Made by a program: the position numbers and the translations under genes. Shown here one piece after another: positions 1 through 8,791 of a stretch of DNA of 14,435 bases. The notes under the pieces were generated by a model. That model did not search any database, was not told the DNA's origin, and saw only the letters and a list, made by a program, of their open reading frames with translations. The DNA is from Campylobacter sp. (GTDB taxonomy: Bacteria > Campylobacterota > Campylobacteria > Campylobacterales > Campylobacteraceae): positions 1-14,435 of the forward strand of contig JAILCJ010000141.1 of NCBI GenBank assembly GCA_024680445.1, read 5' to 3'. How positions within the stretch are numbered: position 1 is the stretch's first letter; every line of letters begins with the position of its first letter.

Positions 1-2792
1 AGTTTGATAATACTCAAAACCAATCAACAAATCCGGGTGTTATAAGTCCTGCTAAAATTAGCATTTCAGGCGGACAACATTATCAAAATAATTTTTTGAT
101 AGATGGCGTAAATTTCAATAACGACCTTGATCCAGCTTATGAAAATTTTGCTACAAATCCAAATCAACTTGCTAATAAAGCTAGTGGTCGTAGCCAAGGT
201 TTTGCCTTAGATACTGATTTGCTTGATTCTATTACTGTAATCGATTCAAATGCAGGTGCCGAATATGGTGGATTTACCGGCGGTGTGATAGATGCTAAAA
301 CCAAAAAACCAACTAAGGATTTTGGTTTGAAAATTAGTTACGGTTATACTAATGGGAACGCTGCAAAGGGTTGGCCGCACAGCTTGACACACTATTATTT
401 AGATGATAAAGATGATTATCTTACGCGTACTGGTACTGGCAACGATATATATCGTTATTATGATACTCCAGAATTTGAAAAACATAAAATTAAATTAGTT
501 GCAGAAGGCAAGATAAACGATAAACTTAGTTTTGTATCACAGATCAATAAAAATATAAGCTATATGCCTATACAAGTAAACTCTTTCAATCCGTATAATT
601 CAAAAGGTTATACTGCAATTACGCCTTATGATAGCGTTGAAAAACTTAACGAAAAACGTAAACGTAAAGAAGAGCAATTAAATATTTTTACAAAAGTTTT
701 TTATGATTTTAGTGACGCTTTGAGATTTGCTCTTAGCTATACTTATGCACCAGATAAAGACTGGCGTTTTATGACAGGATCTAAAAATTCGAGTTATTCA
801 ACAGATCATGGCGGACATATAGCGTCTTTTGAAACTGATTGGGATAATGCGCTTGGACATTTAAAATCTACCACGAGTTATACTTACTCGCAAGATAGTA
901 AAACAGCACATGGATATAGTGATTATTACCGTTTTTTTATGATTAGTGATAATGCTCATTGGGGCAGGGAAGAAGAAGGTACTGTTGAAGGTGGTCCAGT
1001 GCCGAGTAAATCTACTCAGCAAAATTTTTCTCAAAAATTTGTTCAAGAATTTGAACCTTATAAATTTGCAAATACCACGCATACATTTAAAACAGGTATA
1101 GAATTTACGCTTGCAAAAGTAAAATTTAAATATTCAAATGCAAATTTTTATAGAGAAAATACAAACAATGCTTATCCTATGACGGCCGAGCAACAAGCCG
1201 CTTGCAAAGCATCTGGCAATACTTTATGGTGTGATCCGTCTGCCACTTATGATCCGGGTTGGTTAGGTGTTACTAGGGATTATACCCATGGTATGGATAT
1301 ATTTGATGTAGTGGAATTTGTCAATCCTTACACTGGCGAATATGTAGGTCCTAGTAGTTATTTAAATTATGTAGATAAAAATGGTAAAAAAGTAGTTCAA
1401 GAAAATAAAATGCTTAAATGGAAATATGGTAATTATATCCGCAAAGTTGAGCATTACGATGGTACAAAACAAGTTAATATCACGGATAAAAAACTAGGAC
1501 TTTTCCTTGAGGATGGCATAGATATAGATCTTGCTTCGGCAGGAAATTTGTATGTTAGACCGGGTATTCGTTATGATTATGAGGATTTTAATAAAGAGCA
1601 TTTGTTTTCACCACGACTTTTTGTTGATTATTCTTTTGCATGGAACGAAAATCATCCAGAATTTTCAACTCATTTAAGTGCTGGTGCAAATAGATATTAT
1701 GGCAGAACGCTTTATATGACAGCATTTAGAGAAATGATGAATACTTTAAACACCACGCTTCATAGAGATAGCCCAGATGTTAGTTGGGAAAGCGTACTAA
1801 ATGGACCGGTTTGCACAGGCAGTGAAAGTGTATCAAAAGATATATATTCAAGCAAGTCAAATCTAAAAAAAGGCAAAGCCCAAACTTTGACAAAATACTA
1901 TTATATAGACGCTAATGGCAATAAAAATTATAATTGTCGCGTGCCTAGCGAAGATAAATCTTATATGCTAAGTAAACTAAAAAATCCATATAGTGATGAG
2001 CTTATGCTTGGTTTTAGTCAGGATATTTATAATTTAAATTTAAATGGAAAATATATTCATCGTAAGGGGCGTAACGAAGTTATACTTTCTAGTAGAAAGG
2101 TTGAAAATTTAAACGAAGTAGATGGATATACAACAAACTACTCTGTTTATACAAATGGTGGAAAGAGCGAAACAGATATATTTACATTGAATTTGAAAAA
2201 TATTGAGCCATATAGATTTGCTAATATAGATAATTCATTTAATTTAGCCTTTACTTACTCTAAAACTAAACGCAATAAAGAAGACTATACAGATAGTTTA
2301 AGCCAAGAAGAAGCGGATGATTATCGTGTATTGTGGGACGGAGAACTCATAAGATGGAGCGAAAAGCCAGCTGAAAATTTCAACAAACCATATAGCATAA
2401 AATTAAGCACTTTTCACGAATTTAATATGCTTGGCGGAAATTGGCATTTAAGCAACCTTTTTTCTTGGGTTTCGTCATATAAAAAACATGCGATAGATTA
2501 TTCGGTTAATTATACTGGTGCGGATTTTAATATCGACCAAGACGAAGTAAAAAGTTATAAAGCCTTTAATATCCCATCAAAATTTACTTGGGATATGCAA
2601 GTAGGTGCTGAATATAAAGTTTATAAAGATAATAAACTTTTCTTTAATATTGACATATATAATTTGTTAAATAAACGCAATAAAACTACTGCAAGTTATA
2701 GTTCAAGCAGCAAAACAGGCACCATAACTCAAACAGAGGTTATTTATGAAACCGGTAGATCTGTTTGGTTTGAATTTGGTTACAAATTCTAG
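1..2792 (+). CDS. TonB-dependent outer-membrane receptor, 5' end missing
   Basis: The reading frame is open from the window edge (first full codon at base 3), so at least 929 residues are present and the true start lies outside. Residues 1 to about 100 look like the end of a TonB plug domain, with ISGGQHYQNNFLIDGVNFNN and then AEYGGFTGGVIDAKTK. The rest is rich in aromatic and alternating polar residues, as in a 22-strand beta barrel, and ends in WFEFGYKF; the C-terminal Phe is the usual outer-membrane assembly signal. Such receptors import a ligand (siderophore, haem, metal, glycan) using TonB-ExbBD energy. The ligand cannot be told from this sequence, and the TonB box and any signal peptide are off the edge. 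Two cysteine pairs (Cys401/Cys410 and Cys604/Cys645, counted from the first visible codon) probably close extracellular loops. The next gene, on the same strand, encodes a secreted repeat protein. Confidence 0.9.
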   Translation, partial: FDNTQNQSTNPGVISPAKISISGGQHYQNNFLIDGVNFNNDLDPAYENFATNPNQLANKASGRSQGFALDTDLLDSITVIDSNAGAEYGGFTGGVIDAKTKKPTKDFGLKISYGYTNGNAAKGWPHSLTHYYLDDKDDYLTRTGTGNDIYRYYDTPEFEKHKIKLVAEGKINDKLSFVSQINKNISYMPIQVNSFNPYNSKGYTAITPYDSVEKLNEKRKRKEEQLNIFTKVFYDFSDALRFALSYTYAPDKDWRFMTGSKNSSYSTDHGGHIASFETDWDNALGHLKSTTSYTYSQDSKTAHGYSDYYRFFMISDNAHWGREEEGTVEGGPVPSKSTQQNFSQKFVQEFEPYKFANTTHTFKTGIEFTLAKVKFKYSNANFYRENTNNAYPMTAEQQAACKASGNTLWCDPSATYDPGWLGVTRDYTHGMDIFDVVEFVNPYTGEYVGPSSYLNYVDKNGKKVVQENKMLKWKYGNYIRKVEHYDGTKQVNITDKKLGLFLEDGIDIDLASAGNLYVRPGIRYDYEDFNKEHLFSPRLFVDYSFAWNENHPEFSTHLSAGANRYYGRTLYMTAFREMMNTLNTTLHRDSPDVSWESVLNGPVCTGSESVSKDIYSSKSNLKKGKAQTLTKYYYIDANGNKNYNCRVPSEDKSYMLSKLKNPYSDELMLGFSQDIYNLNLNGKYIHRKGRNEVILSSRKVENLNEVDGYTTNYSVYTNGGKSETDIFTLNLKNIEPYRFANIDNSFNLAFTYSKTKRNKEDYTDSLSQEEADDYRVLWDGELIRWSEKPAENFNKPYSIKLSTFHEFNMLGGNWHLSNLFSWVSSYKKHAIDYSVNYTGADFNIDQDEVKSYKAFNIPSKFTWDMQVGAEYKVYKDNKLFFNIDIYNLLNKRNKTTASYSSSSKTGTITQTEVIYETGRSVWFEFGYKF

Positions 2793-2928
2793 TAATTAAA
2801 TGTTCTAATATAGTTATATTAGGGTTTAAAATTATAAGTATTAAATGTTAAACAAAAGCTTTAAATTTTTTTAAATGTTAAGTTTAAATTTGATACTATT
2901 GCGTATAAACTTTTTTTAAGGAGAGTTA
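2793..2928 (+). promoter_or_regulatory. Putative promoter/operator region of the giant secreted protein gene
   Basis: This AT-rich gap separates the receptor from the giant gene. It holds an 18-bp near-palindrome at 2805-2822 (arms CTAATATA and TATATTAG around GT) and three copies of TTAAATGTT at 2796, 2841 and 2871. A TATAAA at 2904-2909 is a possible -10 box. A strong ribosome binding site, AAGGAGAG at 2918-2925, precedes the ATG at 2929. The repeats could be operator sites, or the palindrome a weak terminator for the receptor. Only the ribosome binding site is well supported. Confidence 0.4.
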
Positions 2929-5900
2929 ATGCAAGACGAAGTTATAAACGACAGCGATGATCTTGAATATCCGAGATTAGACGCACGAGTAGACTTACTA
3001 GATACTAGTAAACCTGTCGATACGATACCAGATATCATTTTTGTCAAGGGCAATACTGGTTATAGTGGCGAAAGAGTTAGCGTATATGATGACGATGGCA
3101 ATGAACTTGGTTATGGCAAAGCCGATGAAAAAGGCGATTTTGCTTTTGCTATTGATAGCAATAAATTAGGTTTTTTTGAAAATGTGCATATAGTAACTAG
3201 TGGCGATATGGGCGATGATATTGTCGATAGCATTTCATTGGGAAGTTCAATGCCTCTTTGTGCAGACATTTTTGGCCATCAAACAAAAGCGAGTTTAATA
3301 TCTATTACTAGCCTTGATGGCAAAGAATATACTTCTGATATGAACGAGATAGCACTTATAAAAGGTAGTACAAATTCTATCGATACTACGGTTTATGTGC
3401 TTGATAAAAACAATCAAATCATCGCAGAGGGAACAACAGATAAAAACGGAAATTTTGAGCTAGAAAGTACAAAAACTTTGAGTGTGGGTGATGATTTGAG
3501 AGTTTTTGCTGGAAGTTATGTCGGCACTCAAATAAACGCTGTTGTTGGTGAAACAAATTTTGCTGACGAAACTCCGCCTATCGTAGATGTGCTTAGCATT
3601 TCAAATTTCGATACTGACGATATGGCAAATAATAATAATCGCATACAAATAAAAGGCAAAAGTAACGAAATAAATACAGATGTTGTCATTACAAATGATG
3701 AAGGTGATGTTCTTGGCAAGGGCAAAACTGATGAAAACGGAAATTTTGATATTCAAACTTTGGGTTTGAATCCGGGCGATAAATTTACAGTCAGTGTTAG
3801 CGATAAGGCTGGAAATGTCGGCGTTGATGAAAATATTGCAGCTCTGGACGGCGAGTTTATATATTATACTCAAAATCCTACCATACAAAGGCTTTATCCA
3901 GCAAAAATTAATATTACAGACCTTAGCCCTGTAGATACAAACGGCGATAAAAAGGCTGATTTTGCATGGATTAGAGGCAACGTAAAGGCTGAATATATCT
4001 CTGATAATACAGTTCTTGTCGTAAGAAATGCTAACGGCGATGAGTTAGGCATTGGCAATATCGATGAAAACGGAGATTTTGGCTTTAAAATTTTTGATGT
4101 TGATGTTGCAGACAAGGTTATAGTCGAGACTTTAAAAGGCATGGACGCTGTTTATGCTGGAGATTTGATGAGTGCTGTTGATTTTCTTGAAATTGCACCT
4201 AGTGGCGATAAAGCACCTAGTGTTGATCTTTATGAAGCCGAGCTTGTTTATTTTGACGGTGACACATATAAAACCAATGTTAAAGGCGTAAGCGATGCTA
4301 AAAATGCTTTGGTTATTATCACCGATCAAGACGGCAATCTATTAGGTGAAGGCACGACCGATAAAGACGGTAAATTTGATTTTTATGTAGACAGGGTAGA
4401 TTTAACAGATACGCATGTAATAGCGACTGTTCTTAACAATGAAGGCAATAAGGGTAGTGATACAAAAGAAATTTACAGAGACGATACTTCGCCAATGGTT
4501 GATCTTATGGAGATAATTCCAGTATATGCTGATGAGACAAGAGGCACTATAAAAAATATTATCGTTGAAGGCGCAAGTGATGAGCCAAATGCTTTAGTTG
4601 TTGTAAGCGATTCTAATGGTAAAGAACTTGGTAGAGGCACAACTGATGATGAGGGTAAATTTAAATTTGAAGCAGGTTTGGTAGAGTTGGGAGAATATGT
4701 AACAGCAACGGTAATCGATAAAGCTGGTAATAAAGGTTTGGATACAGAGAAATTTTTTTATGATTGGTTCATCCCTGATACTTCACCAGTTGTTGAACTT
4801 ACAGAAGTTATTCCAGTAGATATTGACGCAAGAGCGGACGGCAAAGTAGATAAAACTACAGTCAAAGGTGCAAGTGATGAGCCAAATGCTTTAGTTGTTG
4901 TAAGCGATTCTAATGGCAAAGAACTTGGTAGAGGCACAACTGATGATGAAGGCAACTTCGAATTTGATGTAGATCCAGTAAATTCTGGCACAGAAGTAAC
5001 AGTAACGCTAATCGATAAAGCAGGCAACAAAGGCGAAGATACTAAAATAGCTGGTCCATTGACTTATGATGATAAAACCCCGCCAATGGTTGAACTTGCA
5101 GAAGTTACTCCAGTTGATACTAGCGAACTAATCGATGATATACCAGAAAAAACTATAATAAGAGGTTATAGTGATGAGCCAAATGCTTTAGTTATTGTAA
5201 GCGATTCTGATGGCAAAGAACTTGGCAGAGGCACAACTGATGATGAAGGCAACTTCGAATTTGATGTAAATCCAATAAATCCTGGTGCAAAAGCAATAGC
5301 AACAGTAATCGATAAAGCTGGTAATGAAGGTTCGGATACAGAGCAAGCTCCAATTATAGAACGTCCTTGCCCTGTTCCACCTTCTTATATTCACTTAGAT
5401 TCTGTTCTTAGCATAGATACTAGCGATATTGCAGACAATATCCCAGAACTTACTATCGTAAAAGGTAGGACAAATGTATTTTCTACTATCACTTTTACAG
5501 ATGCCGAGGGTAACGAGCTAGGTAGTGCATATCCTGATTCTGATGGTTATTTTGAAGCAGAGATAAAAGCGGTAAATGAAAATACCGAAGTTTTTGCAAC
5601 AGTTATAGATGAAGGTCACAACAAAGTAGATAGCAGTTTTGTTGTAGCTGCCTTGGAGCATACCGGAACCCAAGCTACAGTAGTTGAATTTGGTGACATT
5701 TATATCACACATGCTGATACAACTTATATAGCAGACGGTATACCTGATATGGCTATTATTAGAGGTCAAGTTAGTGAGCCAAATGTAACCATAAACATTA
5801 CAAACGAGGCTAATGAACTAATAGGCACAACTACAAGCGATATAGATTCATTTGAACTTAATGTAGCCAAGCTGTATCCGGGCGAAAAGATAAATATAAG

Positions 5901-8571
5901 TGCTACAAGTGCAAGTGGCATAGTAAGCGAGAAAACGATAGAGGTTGAGGCACAGAATATGGCTTACCAACCTAGCATTTCATTAGGAGCTTTGGACTAT
6001 GATGTTTATTTAAAAGATGATGATAACGACGCCAATATCGATAAAAGCGTAATTTCTGGTCTTGTAAGCATCAAAGATACAAATATTAATAATGTCTTTG
6101 AAAATATTTTAATCCGTGTCAAAGATTCGCAAGGCAAAGAAATCGCCAGAACTTTTGCCGATGAAAATGGCAAATTTGATTTTGAAATACTTGGAGATAA
6201 AATTCAAGACGGGGATAAAATTAGTGCTGAAGCCTTAAGTATTTTTGGCGATAAATTAGAAAAAAGCTTTGTCGCTTCTGCCGATCCAACACCAAATGAA
6301 GCACCTTTGGTTATTATCGATGATATCGAACATATATTAGCCACAGATGAAGCAGTGGTAAATAGCACTACCATAAAAGGCACAAGCGATGAGCCAAATG
6401 CAAAAACTATTGTTTCTGACGCAAATGGCGTGGTTTTGGCACAAAGCTATAGCGATGAAAACGGAAATTTTCTTATCAACTTAGATGCCTTGCAAGGTGG
6501 CGAAAGCATCACTGTTAGCGTTATAGACAGGGCAGGAAATGTTGGTTTGGATACAAAAATCGTCCCAGAATTTATACCGCCAGTGCTTGTAAAAACTCAG
6601 ATCACAGACATAGTAAATGACGCAGATGAAAGCATTTTGGCTGCTGCTTTGATAAAAGACGCAAGTCCAAAAATTTTAGGCGAGGCACAAGCAAATTCTA
6701 GCGTTGAAATTTATGACGGCGATAAACTTTTAGGCAAAGTTATAGCAGATGAAAATGGCAAATTTGAATTTTCGCCAAAGCTAAAAGACGGCTCTCACGA
6801 GATTTGGGCGAAAAATGTTAGTGGCAATGAAACCTTTGCAGATTCACAAAAATTTAGTTTTAGCACCGATACAGATGAGGTTGCCACGGCAAATGTCAGC
6901 ACCAAATTTACTTACAGCGATGATAGTTTTGTAAGCCAAGCAGAGGGCAAAGTTTATCGTGTAAATGTGCATAAAGGACTTTTGGGCAAGGGCAAGGCAA
7001 ACATGGACGAGATAGAAAGCGTTATCGCGGTAGATAATATGCACGAAGCTTATAGTTTCAAGTCAAGTGCCCTTTGGTATAGCACCGACAATAGCGTAAA
7101 TAGCACACAAAGACTATCTTATGCGGTTAAATACAAAGACGCCAGATATACAAATTCACTTAAAAATTTCTTGGCAAACGATCAAGATAGCCTTGAACTC
7201 GAACAATGGACGAACAAAAAAGGCAAGCTTGTAAATGGCGAAAATGACGGCTCTTTAGTGGCTAGAAATGCTTATAATTACATAAGTGTCGAAAGTTTAA
7301 TGTATATCGAGGCTGGAACATACTCTTTAACTTCTATCGGCGGTGATAGTGATAGATTCTTGCAACAATATGTCAATGATAAATTTAAAATGCAAATCTT
7401 AAATATCGACGGCAATAGCGTTACAGACGGCGTAGTTGGGCTTGATTATCAAAACGGAACAAAGGATTTTGGATTTAGCGTAAAACAAAGCGGATTTTAT
7501 AAGGTAAATATAGCGTGGGCTGACGGTATAGACGGACTTGGCAATGCAAATACAGCCAAATATACAGCTTCACTTAGACCAAAATTTGCCTTTACTAACC
7601 TTGATGGCGAAAAAGACGGAACATACAGCGTTGGAAATTCACAAAAACTTAGATTTTTTGATGCAAATGCTTTGCCTAAGGGGCTAAATTTGAGCGATAT
7701 ACTCGTGGTTTCAAGTGTTGATGATTTTGCAAACGCCAACGCAAAAGCTGTTTATAACTTAGAAACTGGCGAATTTAAATATGCAAAGGGCTACAATACT
7801 CAAATCGATGTTACTATCGCCGATACAGACGGCACTTTACTTAGCGAGGGCTCTTTGGTTGAGCTTACATACGACGGTAAAACTTATGAATTGCAAGTCG
7901 ATAAAAACGGCATGATAAGTTATAATTTTGATACGGCTTTAAATGATAGTGGCGATGTGAAAACACATTTTGAATTTGATGTAAAAGCCACAGATCTTGC
8001 TGGCAATACCATAGATCAGCATTTCTTGGTAAATACTAGCGAAGCAAACACGAGCTTTAACTGGGCAAGACACAAAGGCGAGGATCTCAACTTTAAAACC
8101 GGTTCGGGCGATGATAGCATAACAACAAGTAGCGGCAACGACTACATAGACGGCGGTGCTGGCAAAGATACTATAAATGCTGGTGGTGGCGATGACAGAG
8201 TTGTATTTGACGCAAACGATCGCTATGTAGACGGCGGTTTAGGCATTGACACTCTCGTGCTTAAAGACAATGTTGACTTTACTTCACTTCAAAATTTGGA
8301 TGCTAAATTTGATAATTTTGAAGCCATAGATATGCGTGGAGAAGCTAGTTTAGTTGTTCTAAATGCAAAAGATGTGCTTGATCTTAGCGATAATGTCGAT
8401 ACTATATTTAAAATCGACGGCGATAGCGGCGATAGCATAAAAGGCGAGTGGAGCAAAGCAAGCGATCAAAACGGAGCCGATCAAGGTTACACGCTTTATG
8501 AAGGTCAAATTTCAAGCACACAAAGCGTGTTTATCCAAGTTGATGATAATATCAAAATTTACGAAATATAA
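2929..8571 (+). CDS. Giant RTX/Ig-like repeat protein secreted by a type I system (adhesin or surface-layer type)
   Basis: The product has 1880 residues, is very acidic and lacks an N-terminal Sec signal. Residues about 17-1315 form roughly 13 Ig-like repeats of 92-115 residues sharing motifs such as SDEPNA, DGxELGxGTTDxxGxFxF and DKAGN, as in Bap/BapA-type adhesins. Residues about 1320-1710 are non-repetitive. Residues 1725-1760 hold four RTX nonapeptides (GSGDDSITT, SSGNDYIDG, GAGKDTINA, GGGDDRVVF) expected to bind calcium outside the cell. The last 100 residues (GIDTLVL, DVLDLSDN, KIDGDSGDSI, IQVDDN) match the usual C-terminal type I secretion signal of large RTX adhesins. The start is fixed by AAGGAGAG five to eight bases upstream. 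I do not see a LapA-type N-terminal retention module, so the protein may be released or attached in another way. Secretion by a type I exporter is well supported; adhesion to host, biofilm or cell surface is inferred. Crystalline S-layer protein is an alternative. Confidence 0.88.
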   Translation: MQDEVINDSDDLEYPRLDARVDLLDTSKPVDTIPDIIFVKGNTGYSGERVSVYDDDGNELGYGKADEKGDFAFAIDSNKLGFFENVHIVTSGDMGDDIVDSISLGSSMPLCADIFGHQTKASLISITSLDGKEYTSDMNEIALIKGSTNSIDTTVYVLDKNNQIIAEGTTDKNGNFELESTKTLSVGDDLRVFAGSYVGTQINAVVGETNFADETPPIVDVLSISNFDTDDMANNNNRIQIKGKSNEINTDVVITNDEGDVLGKGKTDENGNFDIQTLGLNPGDKFTVSVSDKAGNVGVDENIAALDGEFIYYTQNPTIQRLYPAKINITDLSPVDTNGDKKADFAWIRGNVKAEYISDNTVLVVRNANGDELGIGNIDENGDFGFKIFDVDVADKVIVETLKGMDAVYAGDLMSAVDFLEIAPSGDKAPSVDLYEAELVYFDGDTYKTNVKGVSDAKNALVIITDQDGNLLGEGTTDKDGKFDFYVDRVDLTDTHVIATVLNNEGNKGSDTKEIYRDDTSPMVDLMEIIPVYADETRGTIKNIIVEGASDEPNALVVVSDSNGKELGRGTTDDEGKFKFEAGLVELGEYVTATVIDKAGNKGLDTEKFFYDWFIPDTSPVVELTEVIPVDIDARADGKVDKTTVKGASDEPNALVVVSDSNGKELGRGTTDDEGNFEFDVDPVNSGTEVTVTLIDKAGNKGEDTKIAGPLTYDDKTPPMVELAEVTPVDTSELIDDIPEKTIIRGYSDEPNALVIVSDSDGKELGRGTTDDEGNFEFDVNPINPGAKAIATVIDKAGNEGSDTEQAPIIERPCPVPPSYIHLDSVLSIDTSDIADNIPELTIVKGRTNVFSTITFTDAEGNELGSAYPDSDGYFEAEIKAVNENTEVFATVIDEGHNKVDSSFVVAALEHTGTQATVVEFGDIYITHADTTYIADGIPDMAIIRGQVSEPNVTINITNEANELIGTTTSDIDSFELNVAKLYPGEKINISATSASGIVSEKTIEVEAQNMAYQPSISLGALDYDVYLKDDDNDANIDKSVISGLVSIKDTNINNVFENILIRVKDSQGKEIARTFADENGKFDFEILGDKIQDGDKISAEALSIFGDKLEKSFVASADPTPNEAPLVIIDDIEHILATDEAVVNSTTIKGTSDEPNAKTIVSDANGVVLAQSYSDENGNFLINLDALQGGESITVSVIDRAGNVGLDTKIVPEFIPPVLVKTQITDIVNDADESILAAALIKDASPKILGEAQANSSVEIYDGDKLLGKVIADENGKFEFSPKLKDGSHEIWAKNVSGNETFADSQKFSFSTDTDEVATANVSTKFTYSDDSFVSQAEGKVYRVNVHKGLLGKGKANMDEIESVIAVDNMHEAYSFKSSALWYSTDNSVNSTQRLSYAVKYKDARYTNSLKNFLANDQDSLELEQWTNKKGKLVNGENDGSLVARNAYNYISVESLMYIEAGTYSLTSIGGDSDRFLQQYVNDKFKMQILNIDGNSVTDGVVGLDYQNGTKDFGFSVKQSGFYKVNIAWADGIDGLGNANTAKYTASLRPKFAFTNLDGEKDGTYSVGNSQKLRFFDANALPKGLNLSDILVVSSVDDFANANAKAVYNLETGEFKYAKGYNTQIDVTIADTDGTLLSEGSLVELTYDGKTYELQVDKNGMISYNFDTALNDSGDVKTHFEFDVKATDLAGNTIDQHFLVNTSEANTSFNWARHKGEDLNFKTGSGDDSITTSSGNDYIDGGAGKDTINAGGGDDRVVFDANDRYVDGGLGIDTLVLKDNVDFTSLQNLDAKFDNFEAIDMRGEASLVVLNAKDVLDLSDNVDTIFKIDGDSGDSIKGEWSKASDQNGADQGYTLYEGQISSTQSVFIQVDDNIKIYEI
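2977..6870 (+). repeat. About 13 tandem Ig-like domain repeats within the giant protein
   Basis: Repeat starts estimated by eye fall near residues 17, 121, 218, 328, 431, 523, 621, 720, 819, 918, 1014, 1127 and 1221. Each begins with a hydrophobic strand followed by an acidic spacer (for example VVELTEVIPVD), then a (V/I)KG or IRG turn, a strand with an acidic loop (SDSNGKELGRGTTDDEG) and a closing strand ending in DKAGN or a variant. The Asp/Asn-rich turns are plausible calcium sites that stiffen the rod. Boundaries may be off by several residues; repeats 4, 10 and 11 are the most divergent. Confidence 0.8.
4495..5382 (+). repeat. Three near-identical DNA repeats with a 297-bp period (Ig repeats 6-8)
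   Basis: The segment starting AGTGATGAGCCAAATGC occurs at 4576, 4873 and 5170, exactly 297 bp (99 codons) apart, and is followed by almost identical DNA for about 80 to 110 bases. Neighbouring repeats keep the 297-bp frame but have diverged in sequence. This indicates recent duplication or gene conversion within the domain array and should make the gene prone to copy-number change. Confidence 0.85.
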
Positions 8572-8579
8572 TTTCAAGG

Positions 8580-8613
8580 CTTTTTGCAAGGTAGAATTTA
8601 CCTTGCAAAAGGC
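8580..8613 (+). terminator. Inverted repeat after the giant gene, likely terminator
   Basis: Perfect 12-bp arms TTTTGCAAGGTA (8582-8593) and TACCTTGCAAAA (8599-8610) flank a 5-base loop, and the stem can extend to 15 pairs with one G-U. It starts about 10 bases after the stop codon at 8569-8571. The following DNA is T-rich but not a clean T run, so termination may be partial. It lies between converging genes; read on the minus strand it has no T run after it. Confidence 0.65.
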
Positions 8614-8791
8614 AAATTTTGCTTTATTTCTATAATAAATTATAAAAAATTTGATTTTTTGTTTTACTTTTAGTTTTTTAATAATATTGACAATATTGTA
8701 TTTTTTCAAGATTTTTTTTGTTTATAATTTCCTTGTTTTTGCATTATAGTGAATATATTTGATAATTTTGCTTTTTATATCGATGCTGTTT
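8614..8791. other. AT-rich gap between the converging giant gene and rho
   Basis: I see no credible coding region or RNA gene. It contains a near-palindrome AATATTG-A-CAATATT (8683-8697) and two plus-strand promoter-like elements described separately. No clear intrinsic terminator for rho is visible on the minus strand in this stretch. Confidence 0.5.
8712..8750 (+). promoter_or_regulatory. Two plus-strand promoter-like elements facing the 3' end of rho
   Basis: A run of eight T (8712-8719) then GTT leads into a perfect TATAAT at 8723-8728, which is the T-rich plus -10 arrangement known for the main Campylobacter sigma factor. A second TATAGT sits at 8745-8750 behind TTGTTTTTGCAT. A transcript from either would run into the rho gene in antisense. 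No gene on the plus strand follows, so this may be only AT-rich background. Confidence 0.35.

Noticed and set aside
96..98. TTG as the start of the TonB receptor
   Set aside because: The frame is open to the window edge and the residues before it (ISGGQHYQNNF) belong to the plug domain, so the codon is an internal leucine.
2911..2917. T7 tract before the giant gene as a phase-variable switch
   Set aside because: The run is short for slippage, lies outside the coding region and is ordinary for AT-rich leaders here; no long G or C tracts were seen.
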